A stretch of 64,000 nucleotides of DNA from Desulfonatronum thiodismutans (GTDB lineage: Bacteria; Desulfobacterota; Desulfovibrionia; Desulfovibrionales; Desulfonatronaceae), in assembly GCF_000717475.1 (NCBI RefSeq), contig NZ_JPIK01000013.1, forward strand, positions 1 through 64,000, given 5' to 3'. The translations under genes were made by a program, and so were the position numbers. The notes beneath the pieces were generated by a model. It did no database searches. It was not told the origin of the DNA and saw only the letters and a program-made list of their open reading frames with translations. Of the stretch, positions 63,426-64,000 are shown piece by piece. Positions within the stretch are counted from its first letter, which is position 1. Each line of letters opens with the position of its first letter.

Positions 63426-64000
63426 CTACTTGACCTCGGTGTAGTCCGCGTCCACGACGTCGTCGTCCTTCTTCGGACCGTCCTGCTGGCCGCCCGGCTG
63501 CGCTCCAGGCTGGGGACCGGCTTGGCCGCCCTGCTCTCCACCGCTCTTCTGGGCGTAGAGTTGTTCGGCCAGCTTGTGCGAAGCCTGGGCCAACTCCTCG
63601 GAAGCCCGGCGGATTTCAGCTTCGTCGTCGCCTTCCATGAGCTTCTTCAGGCTTTCAATCTTGGTTTCGATTTCGCCGCGCAACACGGAGTCCAACTTTT
63701 CGCCCAGGTCGTTGATGGACTTTTCCGTGGCATAAATCAGGGAGTCGGCGTGGTTGCGGGCTTCAATGAGTTGCTGCTTTTTCTTGTCTTCGTCCGCGTG
63801 GGTTTCGGCGTCCTTGACCAGATTCTGGATTTCGTCCTCGGACAGGCCGCTGGACGCGGTGATTCGGATGGACTGCTCCTTGCCCGTGCCCAGATCCTTG
63901 GCCGAGACGTTGACGATGCCATTGGCGTCGATGTCAAAGGCCACTTCCACCTGGGGCATGCCTCGGGGAGCGGGCGGAATGCCGGTCAACTCGAAGCGGC
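63426..64000 (-). CDS. dnaK: Molecular chaperone DnaK (C-terminal part, cut by window end)
   Basis: The visible ~190 residues are the C-terminus of DnaK (Hsp70), which refolds proteins with DnaJ and GrpE. From [13 protein letters not shown] it covers the end of the substrate-binding beta domain ([20 protein letters not shown]), the helical lid, and a Gln/Gly-rich tail ending [12 protein letters not shown]. Reading continues unbroken past the window edge, so the gene is only partly here. The leucine at 63989 is a TTG codon inside the gene, not a start. Confidence 0.98.
   Translation of the reverse strand, partial: RFELTGIPPAPRGMPQVEVAFDIDANGIVNVSAKDLGTGKEQSIRITASSGLSEDEIQNLVKDAETHADEDKKKQQLIEARNHADSLIYATEKSINDLGEKLDSVLRGEIETKIESLKKLMEGDDEAEIRRASEELAQASHKLAEQLYAQKSGGEQGGQAGPQPGAQPGGQQDGPKKDDDVVDADYTEVK

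Overview
The window comes from a sulfate-reducing bacterium of the Desulfovibrionales (Desulfobacterota). The strongest evidence is the dissimilatory sulfate-reduction block sat, aprBA and qmoABC at 43.6-52.7 kb. The QmoABC complex, the DVU-like Rex/sat promoter logic and the RluD-CoaE fusion all fit that group. The chromosome is GC-rich, and most genes are packed in short operons with 1-4 nt stop/start overlaps. I cannot name the genus from the sequence alone.

Layout. 0-7.8 kb is an accessory, partly AT-richer island. It holds a Fic-domain protein, decayed sequence with stem-loop repeats, an McrBC-type restriction pair, and an ATPase/DUF4276 pair that looks like a split OLD/PARIS-like defence module. 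7.9-12.9 kb (minus strand) is a thiamine operon, thiSGH-thiFEC. It is controlled by a TPP riboswitch with a visible intrinsic terminator and is interrupted by a dispersed stem-loop repeat. 13.0-23.6 kb (plus) is the conserved translation/envelope cluster rpsB-tsf-pyrH-frr-uppS-cdsA-dxr-rseP-tsaB, followed by a GH57/DUF3536 protein and a small membrane protein. rpsB has a strongly structured leader.

23.7-28.6 kb carries a toxin-antitoxin pair, an ApbE flavin transferase with no ordinary start codon, a LysM membrane protein and a CHASE2-adenylate cyclase. 28.6-43.1 kb is mixed: gpmI, a polysaccharide deacetylase and glycosyltransferase, an SPL-like radical SAM protein, a rhomboid protease, an RluD-CoaE fusion, a SIMPL protein, PpiD, an Aquifex-type aconitase, and a degenerate enolpyruvate-transferase-fold protein. 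Palindromic repeats of three kinds lie between these genes.

43.6-52.7 kb is the sulfate activation and reduction locus. Sat makes APS, AprBA reduces APS to sulfite, and QmoABC passes electrons from the menaquinol pool towards AprBA. sat has a sigma70-type promoter overlapped by a Rex-like operator, and qmo has its own promoter behind a strong terminator. 52.7-56.8 kb is rpmE-prfA-prmC-lpxC plus a small conserved gene. 56.8-64 kb (minus) is the series dnaK (cut by the window end), an LpoA-like lipoprotein, gatC, gatA, mnmA and mtaB, which are concerned with protein quality and tRNA charging or modification.

No rRNA, tRNA, CRISPR array, complete insertion sequence or replication origin was recognised.
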